Assembly (NCBI GenBank): GCA_947561715.1
Contig: OX387197.1
Location: 9,731,001 to 9,795,000 of the forward strand
Direction of reading: 5' to 3'
DNA from: Ascidia mentula
Taxonomy: Eukaryota > Chordata > Ascidiacea > Phlebobranchia > Ascidiidae
DNA: 64,000 nucleotides
Shown: piece by piece, positions 48,012 through 59,566 of the stretch
How the letters are laid out: each line of letters starts with the position of its first letter
How positions within the stretch are numbered: the stretch's first letter is position 1
Translations under genes and position numbers: made by a program
Notes under the pieces: model-generated
Databases searched by the model: none
Told to the model about the DNA's origin: nothing
What the model saw: the letters and a program-made list of their open reading frames with translations, nothing else

Positions 48012-50296
48012 TTACAGTCTTTCTTTTGCCACGATTTTATAAGGAAGAGTGGTGAAGACTGTGCCGTTCGACCCCATTTCAATTTCAGGAAGATTCCCAG
48101 GTTCTGGAAGAATTTCGAACTTTTGAATCATTGAGGTCAGGAAAATGAAAAGCTCCATTTTGGCAAGTTGCTCTCCTACACAATGCCGAGGTCCAACAGA
48201 GAAAGGTATGACGTAATTAGATTGGACGAAACAACCTTCAGCATCCAAATGACGTTCGGGTTTGAATTTCTCCGGTTCATCCCATAAGTTGGGGTCGTTG
48301 TGAACTGCCCAGATATTCGGTGCCACCTGCGGAAGAAATCATTTACAAAACAATAGTCGAAATTCAAGAGCTTGCAATGAAAACGATACATACTGTGGTT
48401 CCTTTTGGTATTTCATATCCAGCAATCTTAACATCTTCGGATGTGCAGTGAGGTAAACTAAAAGGCAACAATGTCCTGTATCTTTGAACTTCGTGAATAA
48501 ATGCCGACGTGAAAGGCATATCGTCTTTCATTGACATTGAAGGTTTGCCGCCTTCACCTGTAGTATTTTACATTAGTTTCCCATCGTGACAAACTATTCT
48601 TAAGTTGTGTGTTCGTCCTACCAATTACTTGCACAACCTCCTTGTATATCTTGTCTTGGGTGTCCGGATAGTGAATAAGACAAAGAATCGCCCAACGCAA
48701 AGTGCTGGAAGTTGTCTCTGTTCCAGCCCCAAACAAGTCCCGGATGTATTGGAGAAGTTGTAGATGCTGCAGCAGATTAAAAGAAAATACAAAAAATAGT
48801 TAAGCGAAGGGACCTGTAAGATCTCATCAGTGCAGCTGCTGACTGTGGAGCCAGCTTTTACATTTGCACTCACACAGATTTTCGATTTGTGGTACCTTTC
48901 GAGACGTTACAGGTGGAAACAGTGTGTACACTTTGTCTGCAGCTCTTTATGATTATTATGGCTCATTTTGCGAAAAATTAAAAAGATATTACCGTAAATG
49001 TTTCTTTGTTTTCGTCCATTTCAGCTAGATATGCGTCAATAAAATCACGTATTTCGTCTTTCTGGAATGTGGACTTGTGTTTTTCTACTTCCTTTTCAAA
49101 TTCACCTGCATGTAATCACACAAAAGGCATTTTATTGCTTACTGACGGGTAATACTGAACTTACCGATTATGAGTTTGACGTCACTTTTCAGCTCTGCGA
49201 CTATACCTGAAAATGGCGGAATGAACCGAAACCAAGGCACGAAGGTGAGGGTTACGAAAAGGGCATTCATTCTCGGATTGTTAAACCTTAAAGAAAGGAT
49301 GTTTTTCTTACACATTTGTAAACACGATTGAAATATTTGCAGAAAAATTAACATTGGCATGCACACCAATATACCAACCACTTATCCAATTCTTGAAGAA
49401 GGTCGTTAAACCAAGGGTCGTCGTAGTGGAATCTTCGTCCAAACACAACCCCACATATCACATTTGACACAGTGTTTGCCAAGATTCTCTGATAGAAGTT
49501 AAACAGTGTTCGATAAAATTTCGACCAAAATTCTTCGGCAAGCAATTTATCAAAAGTAGTTTGTTTTCAAAGTAATCGTTGGTTCTTACTGTCATCGAAA
49601 ATGGTTTTCCCTGTTGTTTTCTTATCTCTTCGTTCATGTAATCGACTTCTTCAATGACACGATCTTCCATGCTGTGTTTTCCCATTCCAAAACTGATATA
49701 ACATAGAGTTGCTTAACCTTTGAATTTTGTATTATTTAGAGCTTTAAATCTTCACAGTATCCAAAATTTCATGCAATTAAAAAAATTTTCTCGAAGATTG
49801 AGTCACAAGATATAATTTTAGGTTTGAAAAATTCTCACCCTCTCAACGTCATGAGACCAAACTTTCTCTGTATCTTCCACTTTTTTCCATAATCGAGCAA
49901 GGCCAGTCCGTTACCAGCGGAGAGGTGGCGAAAAACCGCAATGTTCGGTCTCCCAGAGAAAGAATCACCAGATTTTACAAGGGCCTGTCCAGACAAAGTA
50001 AATTTCAAATAAACGCAAAACAAAATCTTAATTATTCAAACCTGCTGAATAGAATCGTAATCATTCAGAACAACCCAATCCTCACGTCCGAAACGGGTCG
50101 TCGTGATCGGGCCGTAAGTTTTCCTCCACTTTGCGATAACTCGCTCGGGATAAGCGTCAAGAAATGGGATGATACCGACTAAGGGGAATCCCCGTGGTCC
50201 GGGCGGCATTTTCTTGGGTCTGCGGTACCAATAGAACAAGCCCAGCGCCACCACTAGGCAAACTGCAGTGTTTGTATAGTTTAAACAGTCGTTCAT
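48012..50296 (-). CDS. Cytochrome P450, CYP2-like (CYP-H), mosaic of F-like and G-like sequence
   Basis: Nine exons on the minus strand: 50296-50042, 49984-49839, 49692-49590, 49488-49379, 49286-49165, 49105-48993, 48766-48622, 48557-48394 and 48326-48012. They give 490 residues. The start is the ATG of MNDCLNYTNTAVCL. Motifs are [13 protein letters not shown]-helix WKIQR, I-helix [13 protein letters not shown]-helix EVQRYR, PER and haem [10 protein letters not shown]. From intron 1 to the 3' flank it is nearly identical to CYP-F. Its leader and upstream region match CYP-G instead. It reads intact. Confidence 0.92.
48811..48944. ncRNA. Rearranged hammerhead ribozyme repeat in a CYP-H intron
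   Basis: This is the same arrangement as at 40614-40747: a minus-strand half with AGCTGCA and CTGATGA, and a plus-strand half with GAAACA ... TGTC and TGCAGCT. One extra change (GATCTC for GGTCTC on the plus strand) weakens stem II. It is a co-duplicated relic in the intron 48767-48992. Confidence 0.65.
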
Positions 50297-52446
50297 AATT
50301 TTGTGCTCTGAGAATGCAATTGCTCATGTTTACAAACAGCAGAACAAGTTTTCATAAACGCTAAGTTTGTTAAAATAACAGAACTCGATTTTCTTGGCGC
50401 AAAGCTGCTAAAACATTTATTATGTTACATCATAGTGCACAGTATACCAACGAGTATTGGTTGCATAGGTTTTTGGTAATTTTTATTAGTTGACACGTTG
50501 CATACTTAACGTGTTAACTAACTAAGGCCTTCTCCCTACAAACCAGTCCACTCTAAAGTAAATACAGCGCTTCTGAGCTGAAAATCAGACAGATTAAGCT
50601 GGTAGACATGGTGTACACCCAAAGTGGCACGCTGAACAAACACAGGCATTTATCAACCAAGAATATGTCAAAATATAGTTAGTAATGTTTGCTTGACTGA
50701 CTGAACTATAAACTATTAGCCTGTTGGACTCTGATGATATTAGCCTGTTCGCTTTCAGTACAAGATTTCTCAAGCAAGCAGCATTTAACATTCCGCAGCG
50801 ACTTTGTCACAACAATACTTTGTCACACTCAGTCTTCGAGCATCAGGTTTTATGCTTCGCTGCACAGCCGGAAGTCACGGAACAAACACGGGAAACGTGC
50901 CGCGTCTCGTCCGGAAAAAAAGGGGCGTGTTGTGGGCGTCGTCATTCTCGGAATAGTTCCTGGCTTTTGTGAAGACCTGCCTCATTAAAAAAACAAAATG
51001 CCTAGGTTTGCTCCGTCAACCGGTTGTCAAATATTCGACCATGAATGTAAAGTATTTGTAAGACAAACATGCGTACATGTGCAAACGCTTCTGGTCCTGT
51101 GCACGCTTCACTGGTCGCGTATTTACAAGCGAAGGAAAAAAGTCTTTCGGCAAAAGCAAAACAATCCGCAAAGCCGTTACGCACCATTGCACAATAACAC
51201 CATTCGAAATTTAGTTTGGAAGCTATTTATTCAAAACATTGCGCTATATGGGTAAAACACATACTGTTGCGGACAAGAGATTTGTTTGTAAAAAGTTGTC
51301 ACACTTATACTGTGGGCCAAGTTAAACTTTGAGTATAGATGTCAATATCAAGCAGTCATTTCAAACACTTACATCTGAAGTGCTCTTTCTGAATAAATGA
51401 TACGGGCTGCCCTGGCGGTGCCCATCAACAGGTAGATATTTGCAAAAGACAAGCAAAACGCAATTTTTTTTGTCTTTTTTAATTAAACTTTGTACACAAA
51501 TAAACTTATTTTACGCGAAAAACTATAACGTTAATGAAGATGCAAAGTTCCAACAAAAAATTTATAGCATATTTTGAGTCAGCATGTTTAAGCCGATTTT
51601 ACAAAAATATTTTGCAAAGCTTTGTTTAGTCTCTGAAAAACCTACATTTATAAAAAATTGAGCTAATGATGATTGGTCATGTGTGACGAATTTTCCATTT
51701 TTATTAATTTTGCCTTAATGGTTGCCTTTGTTCGTAACAGGGTTTTGCGACAGTTATTTGGTTGTTTTCTTTTGGAACATATTGGTTGTCATGACTTTAG
51801 GCTCAACAATACTCTATCGACAATGGGTTCGTAGGTTAAGAGAAAAATGTCAATTAGAAAGCGAGATGGTACCGACGGATCTGTCTTGTAGACAACAGAT
51901 GCAAACATACATGCCCCTACAACTACTTTTACACGTCAAGTTGTGCGACTCCTATCTAACGATTGGACCATCATGCCATTTCTTCCACATTTTTTCGGTA
52001 AATTAATAAAGATAAAAAAAAAATGCTGGATTAAAATTGTCTTGTACTTCTCTTTTTAGTCTATGGCAAAGTAAACTGTAGGGTTAACCGCCTTGGCATA
52101 CAGCAAGCTGACACGAATGTTGTTAAATTTTATTACTGAATAATAACCGCCAAATAGGTTGCGGAGCAGCTTAAACCACACACTCATGATGCAGAAAAAG
52201 GCATGGCGAAGATCAAAATACTTGAGGTACTTAGGCTATATAGTGCGTCATTGTTTGCCGCATCAAGACCAGTCTCACAGAAACGAGCAACAAGAATGTT
52301 GTTTGTCATTGCACACATGTAACAACAGTGGTTTTGCTTGCTAGAAAGCACATTTAGTTAACTGAAAGCGAATTTTAACAAATCTATTGCAACTCCTTTA
52401 TTCAAATAAATTCGACAAACCAATACTTTAAATATTCAAACGAATT
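50297..52446. other. Intergenic between CYP-H and CYP-I
   Basis: 50297 to about 51040 is a close copy of the region upstream of CYP-G. The remainder is AT-rich with no exon, RNA gene or transposon end that I can support. Confidence 0.5.
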
Positions 52447-55423
52447 TTATAACCTTTCATTGGCTACTATTTCATAAGCATACGGTGAGTACACAGTTCC
52501 TTTGGAGCCTTCATCAATATCAGGAAGATTTCCAGGTGCCGGTGAAAATTCGAATTTTTGAACCATTGAAATCAAAAATACAAAAAGTTCAATTTGTGAC
52601 AAAAGTTTTCCGAGACAATGTCGTGGTTCTACTGAAAACGGTATGACGTAATTTGATTTGACGAATCGGCCGTCGGCGTCCAAGTGCCGCTCTGGTTTAA
52701 ACTTTTCCGGTTCGTCCCAAAGGTTTGAGTCGTTATGAACAGCCCAGATATTTGAAACAACCTACAAAAAAATAACATTCAGATAACACCACTGCTTATG
52801 CGACAATTACGCGATCTTACTGGTGTGCCTTTCGGAATTCGAAATTCTCCCACATTCGCATCTTCAGAAGCCGCGTGACGAAGGCCTAAAGGAACCAAAG
52901 TACGGTATCTTTCAAGTTCTTGTATGAATGCAGATACGTAAGGCATGTCTTTTTTCATTGACATTGTAAGGTTGCCGCTCTCTCCTGCGCCAAAATAAAC
53001 ATTTTGGTTTGTTGAAATTTGTCTTGAAGTTTCTAAAACTGCAAATAAGTTGACTCTACCAATAACATTGATGATTTCTTCGTGCAACTTTTTCTGTGTT
53101 TCTGGGTAATGGACAAGACAAAGAATGGCCCAAGCAAGAGAACTTGATGTTGTTTCAGTGCCGGCCACAAACAAATCTCGTATGTAGTGAAGCAGCTGCA
53201 TGAGCTGCATAAAAAACAGTTTCCAGCAATTTGTTAAGTAAGGCGAGTATTCAAGTACTTAAAATGATAAGTACAAATTCTCACAGTAAAAGTATCTTTG
53301 CCCTTTTGCATCTCCACAAGAAAAGCGTCGATAAAATCACGCAACTCATCTTTCTGGAAATCTTCCTCGTGCTCTTTCACTTTCTTTTCAAATTCACCTG
53401 CATTAAACGAAGATACAACGAAATTGATGTCTTGTCTTTTTTGACGAAAACCTGCTGTTTTGTATTTGTTCTTTAAAATATTTTGTTACAAAAATGCAAT
53501 ATTTTCCGTATAAAATAGAGGATACGTCCTAGGAACTTTATGTTTCAAAAATAACTCTAATAGACATTGTCTCTAATAGACGTTGTTTAGGCTACTGACC
53601 TATAAGAAAACCGACATCTGCGAGAATTTGTTTCATGTATCCAGAAAAAGGTGGTACCCACTGCAACCACGGCGCGAAAGCAAGCATGTGCAAAACATTA
53701 CTCGTTTTTGGATCTGTCAACCTAAAAATTGAAACAATTTTGCCACTAAGTTTAACAAGAAGTTCAAAGATCTCTGAAGAAGCCGATCCCTACCATTTGT
53801 GTATAACGTGAAGTAATGTTAAAAACCATGGGTCGTTGTAGTCATAGCGCCTTCCAAACACAACCCTGCATATCACGTTTGAAACAGCGTTCTCCAAATG
53901 GTTCTGCACATTGCGTACAAAACAAAATAATTGCCAGAAGAGCTGTATTGCAGCGAAAAAACATTTCGGGCAGTATCAGCAGTAATTTAGTTATTTTACG
54001 TTTGTGAATTAAAATATAGGTTAATGAGCTTTTTCTAATTTGTTTACTCTCAAGACGAAAGGTTTTCCATGATATTTTCTTATTTCTTCGTTCATATATT
54101 CGACTTCTTCCAGAACAAGATTTTCCATGCTGCTTTTTCCCAATCCGAACCTGAACATTGCAAATATATTTAGTATGTTTTTGTTACGATTTTTCTTTCC
54201 TTCACGTCACCTTTCACTTTTGTTAGTCATTGTATCTATTTCATTGTTTTCACCTTTCTTGCTGGCACCTTGTAATTTCACTGTTTTCTTTCGTTGTAAC
54301 CACTTATTTATTATATTGTTTTACGCACGTATATCGCTTCTCTAACTTCACTTTCACCACACTAGTTTATTACATTCGTCTCCCCTTTCCTATTATTTTA
54401 CGCTCCGTTTATTTTTGTATGCCCCGGATGTGCCGCGTGTCGGAAAGGCGCATCCTGATTGGTTGGCGATTGCATGTAACGAACGATTTCCCTAAAACGA
54501 GGAGTCTTCTTCTGGGCGTCGCGTTGTGAACATCTCAGTGTTGTGTGAGTTGTCGGGATCTTTGCCAGAACGTATTGTATTGTTTTTAGTCGCTTTTAGT
54601 TTAACACGACGTCCAATAAGTTAAATCAGCCTGGGTTACTTTGGCTTTGTGGTGAGCCGTTATTGCAGGGTTCTGGGCAGTATCAGAATTTGGGAGGCAG
54701 TTTTGTGCAAAGTACCGAATTAGGTAGAAGGGTTAATTGGGGGATAACATCGCCACCCAAAAACATCTAACCGCTTAATTGCAAAGCTGCCGAAATAATT
54801 CCGTAACATTTTTTTCTGCTGTTGGTCGGGTAGACTGTGTATAATGACGTGTACTATGTACCTTTGCACATGAATGCAACTGGGTTTGCCTGCTAATTGT
54901 TGCAAAAAAAACCTCGAGACATGCCAAAACAGTCCTATATTGCAACAAGCTATTCTTACTCTCGAAGCGTCATCATTCCAAATTTCCTCTGCGTTTTCCA
55001 TTTCATTCCCTCGGTGAGAATCAATCCGTTTCCATGTGAAATCGCCTCTAACACCGGCACTTTAGGACGCTCGGAGAAAGACTCGTGACTCTTCACAAAG
55101 AGCTAACAACGGAAGCAGCTGTTTTGAACCATGTGTTGCAACTCACGCTTCTTTGAGCAGTTTACCTCGTTTATGACGTCATAGTTGTTGAGAACAATCC
55201 AATCCTGTCGACCAAACCGCACTGACATGATGGGACCGTATGTCTTTCCCCACTCCGCTAAGTTACGTTCCGGATGTGAACCGCGAAAGGGGATAACACC
55301 CAACAAGGGTATTCCCCTTGGACCAGGTGGCATTGTTTTTGGTCTGCGATACCAATAGAAAATACCCAACACGGCAGTAATACAACCGACCAGTGCGGTC
55401 CAACTTCCAAAGAAATCTTCCAT
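52447..55423 (-). CDS. Cytochrome P450, CYP2-like (CYP-I), with altered haem motif
   Basis: Nine exons on the minus strand: 55423-55166, 55102-54960, 54150-54048, 53903-53794, 53721-53600, 53397-53285, 53204-53060, 52984-52821 and 52761-52447. Phases fit and give 490 residues. The start is the ATG of MEDFFGSWTALVG. Landmarks are MPPGPRGIPLLG, C-helix WKTQR, I-helix [13 protein letters not shown]-helix ELERYR and PER. The haem motif reads FSVEPRHCLG: the normally invariant Gly of FxxGxRxC is Glu, while Arg and the ligand Cys (about 435) are kept. SGRP of the relatives reads SERP. Intron 2 is long (54151-54959, no gene seen in it). No stop or frameshift is present. Confidence 0.88.
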
Positions 55424-56095
55424 ATTCTTTTGATTCAACGCGCTTGTACTGTGTTTTTGAAATGTTTGTCAAGTTATGTCAAATACCTCAATATTCACGA
55501 ATTATTGTATTTGCATACCGATTTTAACCATCGTAAATAAAGGTGAAACCTTGCATTCTCAAAATTAACCATAACTTTTCGAAGAAAACTACTGCCAACT
55601 GTTTTAATGCGTTATGGCGAGTGAATGCACTACACTGCAACGCCATATTGTCGACTGTATTGCGAGGCGGAAAAATACAATGTTTTGCAACGAACTAGAA
55701 GCGCTGTTGACAAATGCTGATCAAAACATAAAATCCTATGGCCGATTTAAAAAATTCGTAAACTTGAGAAACCTATACTGCTTTTTTTGCTGCCAGGCAT
55801 ACTTATTAATCAGAATTGTTCTTCTGGCACTCAAGTTTCTAGTCTTTATTTGAAACCGACGTTTCGTCTGCCATCCGGCGAGACTTTCCACTTTGATTAC
55901 CTACTTTGATTCTTAACCTTTTTAGTGTAATGCTACCTAACATGAAAAAAAGGTCTAATTTTTCGCGACCATCAACAAATACTTCCGCTAAACGTGTTAT
56001 GAAGTCAAAACGACTAGCACTTTTGTGAAATTAGCCTTTCGTCAGGGGTGTTTGGGAGAACACACCAATCTCATGAATTTTTATGCAATACAGTA
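55424..56095. other. CYP-I upstream region
   Basis: This should hold the CYP-I promoter. On the minus strand near 55845-55890 lies a hammerhead-like fragment (AGTCTCGCC, GGATGGCAGAC, GAAACGTCGG) related to the one at 25881-25916. The CTGATGA box is not kept here. No gene is seen. Confidence 0.4.
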
Positions 56096-56334
56096 CACTG
56101 TTAAAAAAATTTACAGTAAAAACTACTGTCAGTAAAAAGACGAACCCGTCCCGTAAATTTTACGGCAAAATGTATGTATATGTTACAATGTTTTTTTGGG
56201 TAATTTACCAAATCATACTGTCAAAACTAGCCTACATTTTACTATCTATACCTCCGTAAAATTTCAAGTTATAGCACCAAATTTACTGTGGATTCATAAG
56301 TATATTTTGGTGTTTCAACATCATAACCACCAAT

Positions 56335-57066
56335 GCCACAGCGAACGAAATACATACCAACCACCGGTGCCACAGCGAACGAAATACATACCAACCACCG
56401 GTGCCACAGCGAACGAAATACATACCAACAACCCGTGCCACAGCGAACGAAATACATACCAACCACCGCTGCCACAGCGAACGAAATACATACCAACCAC
56501 CGGTGCCACAGCGAACGAAATACATACCAACCACCGGTGCCACAGCGAACGAAATACATACCAACAACCCGTGCCACAGCGAACGAAATACATACCAACC
56601 ACCGGTGCCACAGCGAACGAAATACATACCAACAATCCGTGCCACAGCGAACGAAATACATACCAACAATCCGTGCCACAGCGAACGAAATACATACCAA
56701 CAACCGGTGCCACAGCGAACGAAATACATACCAACCACCGGTGCCACAGCAAACGAAATACATACCAACAACCCGTGCCACAGCGAACGAAATACATACC
56801 AACCACCGGTGCCACAGCGAACGAAATACATACCAACAATCCGTGCCACAGCGAACGAAATACATCCTAACCACCGGTGACACAGCGAACGAAATACATA
56901 CCAACCACCGGTGCCACAGCGAACGAAATACATACCAACCACCGGTGCCACAGCGAACGAAATACATACTAACAACCCGTGCCACAGCGAACGAAATACA
57001 TACCAACCACCGGTGCCACAGCGAACGAAACACATTTCAACAACGGGTGCCACAGCGAACAAAATA
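56335..57066. repeat. 34-bp minisatellite, about 22 units
   Basis: Tandem units of 34 bp with a constant part GCCACAGCGAACGAAATACA plus TACCA and a variable 8-bp part. The variable part takes a few states (CCACCGGT, CAACCCGT, CAATCCGT, CAACCGGT, CCACCGCT), arranged in a mixed order. The array ends about 20 bp from the stop codon of the SAM-like gene. Because 34 is not a multiple of 3 and the unit has no stop in several frames, long false open frames run through it on both strands. Confidence 0.95.
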
Positions 57067-57087
57067 ATCACTTAATTTTACAGATAA

Positions 57088-59071
57088 TTATGCTTCAGTG
57101 TCATTTCCCAGAAGCTTTGCAAGCTTTAAAATCTTGGAATTAACTCCTGAAAACCTCCTTTTTTTGGTGGATTTTGCACCAGGTGCATTAATCTTGAAGA
57201 TAAATCTACATGATCAACAAAATTTGTCACAAACTTCAGACTAAATGATTTTAAGTATCATACCTTTGTAAGAACTCCATAGTGAGTTCACCATACTTGG
57301 GATAACTTATATTAAACACATAGTATGTTGCAAAAAGGCAGACCAAGGCCACAAAAAAGTTTTCTGTTGAGCATACAATATTTTTTTCAGCTGCAACACA
57401 TATCTCATTGCTGGAGGACGGAGAGCTACCTGTAAAATCAAATCTCATAACAAAAGAAAGTAAACTTGGAATTGGCTTACATACCAAATATGATCAAAAA
57501 TGGTGTGGGTGGAATTTCTCCCAAAATGTCGTCCATCATAAATTCATCCTATATACAAAATTGCATTATATACATGTAAGCAATAAAGTAAGTTTGTACT
57601 TCACATGTTACATAAAACTAAATTTGTCCAGGTACAATTCAATTTGAACTTGACATGGTCAATTATTTTATCTGAACCATAAACAAGTTTCAAATGTTTT
57701 AATTATAAATACCATGTAGCATTTAATTAATGCATGTTGTTCCTCGTTGAAATAGGCTGTCAGCAATGCCAAAACTTCCATTGTTTTAGGACTTTTTTCC
57801 TCTAATTGAACACATTGATCTTTAATGTCTTTATACACTGCTTTTATTGGAAGTTTTGAAGAAAACTTCAGTGCCCTACAAAAGATGCACTGAATAGACT
57901 GGTTAAAGGATAAAAATGTCTGCTGGAAATTACTTGTATATTTGCTGACTTTGTTTCCTCACATCTGTCGGAAGTCGTTTAAAGGTGTCATGAGTCTGCC
58001 TTAGCTGATCATAATGTTGCAAAAGATATTGGGGTTTGCTTAAAAATGGCCAATCCTCCATAACTGTTTTAATTGTGTTACCATCGTTTATACTCTTCCT
58101 TTGTTGACCAAAAGTACTTTTCATTAACCTGCCAACTTGTTCAATATCTTTGTCAACTTTTTTAAATTCATTTAAAAGCCATGTTTTGGCGGTTGTATCG
58201 GATACATCTACATCGGGCTTCCAATTTACCACTCCATATGGCTGCAAACGCTTCCCACTTTGTGGTACTGTCCTGTTTCCAGTACATTGAAGCTTTCTAA
58301 AATTTCTACTTTCATTTTCAAACCTATAGTAGAGCTGATTCGTTAGGGTGTTGTGGCCACTCCCAATAGGGATGCCATCAATCAGATCCCTAAAAGAATC
58401 TGGATATTTCTCAACTATCGCAATCGCGATTCTTTCGAGGTTTCTCCTGCCTGGAGTCTTGGTTATCTGAATAAACCTTTCATTTTGCTTCAATCATACA
58501 GTAACAACTTATAATTAAACTAATATAAATCCAAACTCGACACTACAACAAAAGCTAAACTGAGTTAAAACTGTTGGTAGTTTTTTGCACATATCTACTA
58601 TTGTAACTAAATATAACCTTCATAACATCTTCAACTGTTGCATGGACAATCTCTTTGCTTAAATAAATTGGGGGTCTCTTTCCACTTTCCAAAATGTCCA
58701 TGAGTTTCGGAGAACATTTATTCCATGGAATTTTGAAACTATACATCCACTGTGATGTATTTAAATCATCATTTGAACTTTGTGAGGAACAGGGCTCCGT
58801 CGAAGAACCAGATATAGAATCTATAACAATAAAATTATTACCAGCAAATCTATATGCACCAACTTCTAACTTACCAACCTGTATCAAATTTAGCAGCTTT
58901 CAAAAGTTTCCGGGCCTGGACTAAATTAAAAATTCCAAGTAAATCACTCGTTTCTACATGTTCCAAGTCTTTCAATGTCAACACTCCAAGACTCTCCAAA
59001 AATGAGGAGCAGTTTTGTAAGTGTGTGTCACTTGACAATTCGGGTAAAATTCTCAGTAAGTTAGCATTCAT
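57088..59071 (-). CDS. SAM-like domain protein in the TIR element
   Basis: Seven exons on the minus strand: 59071-58879, 58820-58618, 58466-57934, 57875-57713, 57548-57485, 57429-57264 and 57205-57088. All phases fit and give 479 residues from the ATG of MNANLLRILPELSS. Exon 1 has a SAM-like helical segment (LGVLTLKDLEHVETSDLLGI, then ARKLLKAAKF). Exon 2 has IPWNKCSPKLMDIL and KRPPIYLSKEIVHATVEDVM. Exon 3 has KTPGRRNLERIAIAIVEKYP, YGVVNWKPD and QRKSINDG. Exons 6-7 have FFVALVCLFATYYVFNISYP, MEFLQRF and a basic end KSTKKRRFSGVNSK. From memory this matches a large, poorly characterised family that is multicopy in fish genomes (often labelled SAMD3-like). I do not know its function. It has no catalytic motif that I can name. 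It reads intact, which suggests a recent insertion or selection. Confidence 0.75.
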
Positions 59072-59128
59072 TTTGTCACCTATAAAAAGTACGAAATTTT
59101 TTTGGATGCTATTGCAAAACAATTTCAC

Positions 59129-59566
59129 TTAAAGTACAGATTGTTTCAGCGCAAATATTTTAGCACCATTAACATTATAAATAAAGAATGGAGCATGTGA
59201 AGGCAGTGTGTGTACAGACACACAACATATTTCAGATAGCTGGGGTGAAATAGTATAAACACCATAGTGAGGATAACAACATGCCAGGTGTTTGCGGACA
59301 ATGCAATGTAAACTGCCTTCATGAATGAATAAACCAATCAAAAGACCCAATTGCAGGTCAAGGTTGACTTTAGAAATTATTACATACATATTGATTTGGA
59401 ACAGTGTGCAATTAAATTTCGCCGATTTCACAAATACACACTTTAGAGCATCAACTCCAAAATTCTTTACAGCATCAATTATTTCCTGTGGATATGATAC
59501 ATTTCCACACACAATTTCAACCTCAGGACCAAAATAACCACATTCAAGTAAGCATGATTGAAGCAA
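59129..59566 (-). CDS. C-terminal part of a second element gene (5' end unclear)
   Basis: A 145-codon open exon on the minus strand, with an acceptor at about 59567 and a stop at 59129-59131. It contains YFGPEVEIVCGNV, KNFGVDALKCVFVKSAKF, GLLIGLFIHEGSLHCIV and HAPFFIYNVNGAKIFALK. This resembles the C-terminal region of long uncharacterised proteins that are multicopy in fishes and invertebrates (from memory). An upstream exon at about 59659-59775 (VSNFTCNTSSEASLYASLFM, donor near 59658) may splice to it. Alternatively a donor near 59439 could join its first part to the SAM-like gene exon at 59079 in frame. The stop lies only 58 bp upstream of the SAM-like gene's ATG, so the two form a tandem pair on one strand. 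The N-terminal part of the family is absent. Confidence 0.5.
   Translation of the reverse strand: MLQSCLLECGYFGPEVEIVCGNVSYPQEIIDAVKNFGVDALKCVFVKSAKFNCTLFQINMYVIISKVNLDLQLGLLIGLFIHEGSLHCIVRKHLACCYPHYGVYTISPQLSEICCVSVHTLPSHAPFFIYNVNGAKIFALKQSVL

Noticed and set aside
50594-51255. Open frames shared upstream of CYP-G and CYP-H
   Set aside because: They are shared only because the promoter regions are duplicated. The frames run on both strands and have no domain.
54127-54529. Phe/Leu-rich frames in the long CYP-I intron
   Set aside because: Pyrimidine-rich intron sequence translates to hydrophobic residues. It lies between well-supported exons 2 and 3.
56335-57066. Possible CRISPR-like array (regular 34-bp repeats)
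   Set aside because: There are no unique spacers, the units are contiguous, and the genome is eukaryotic. It is a minisatellite.
56269-57071. Five overlapping long open frames (159-262 codons) on both strands
   Set aside because: They all lie on the 34-bp minisatellite. The unit lacks stops in several frames, so the frames are artefacts of repetition.
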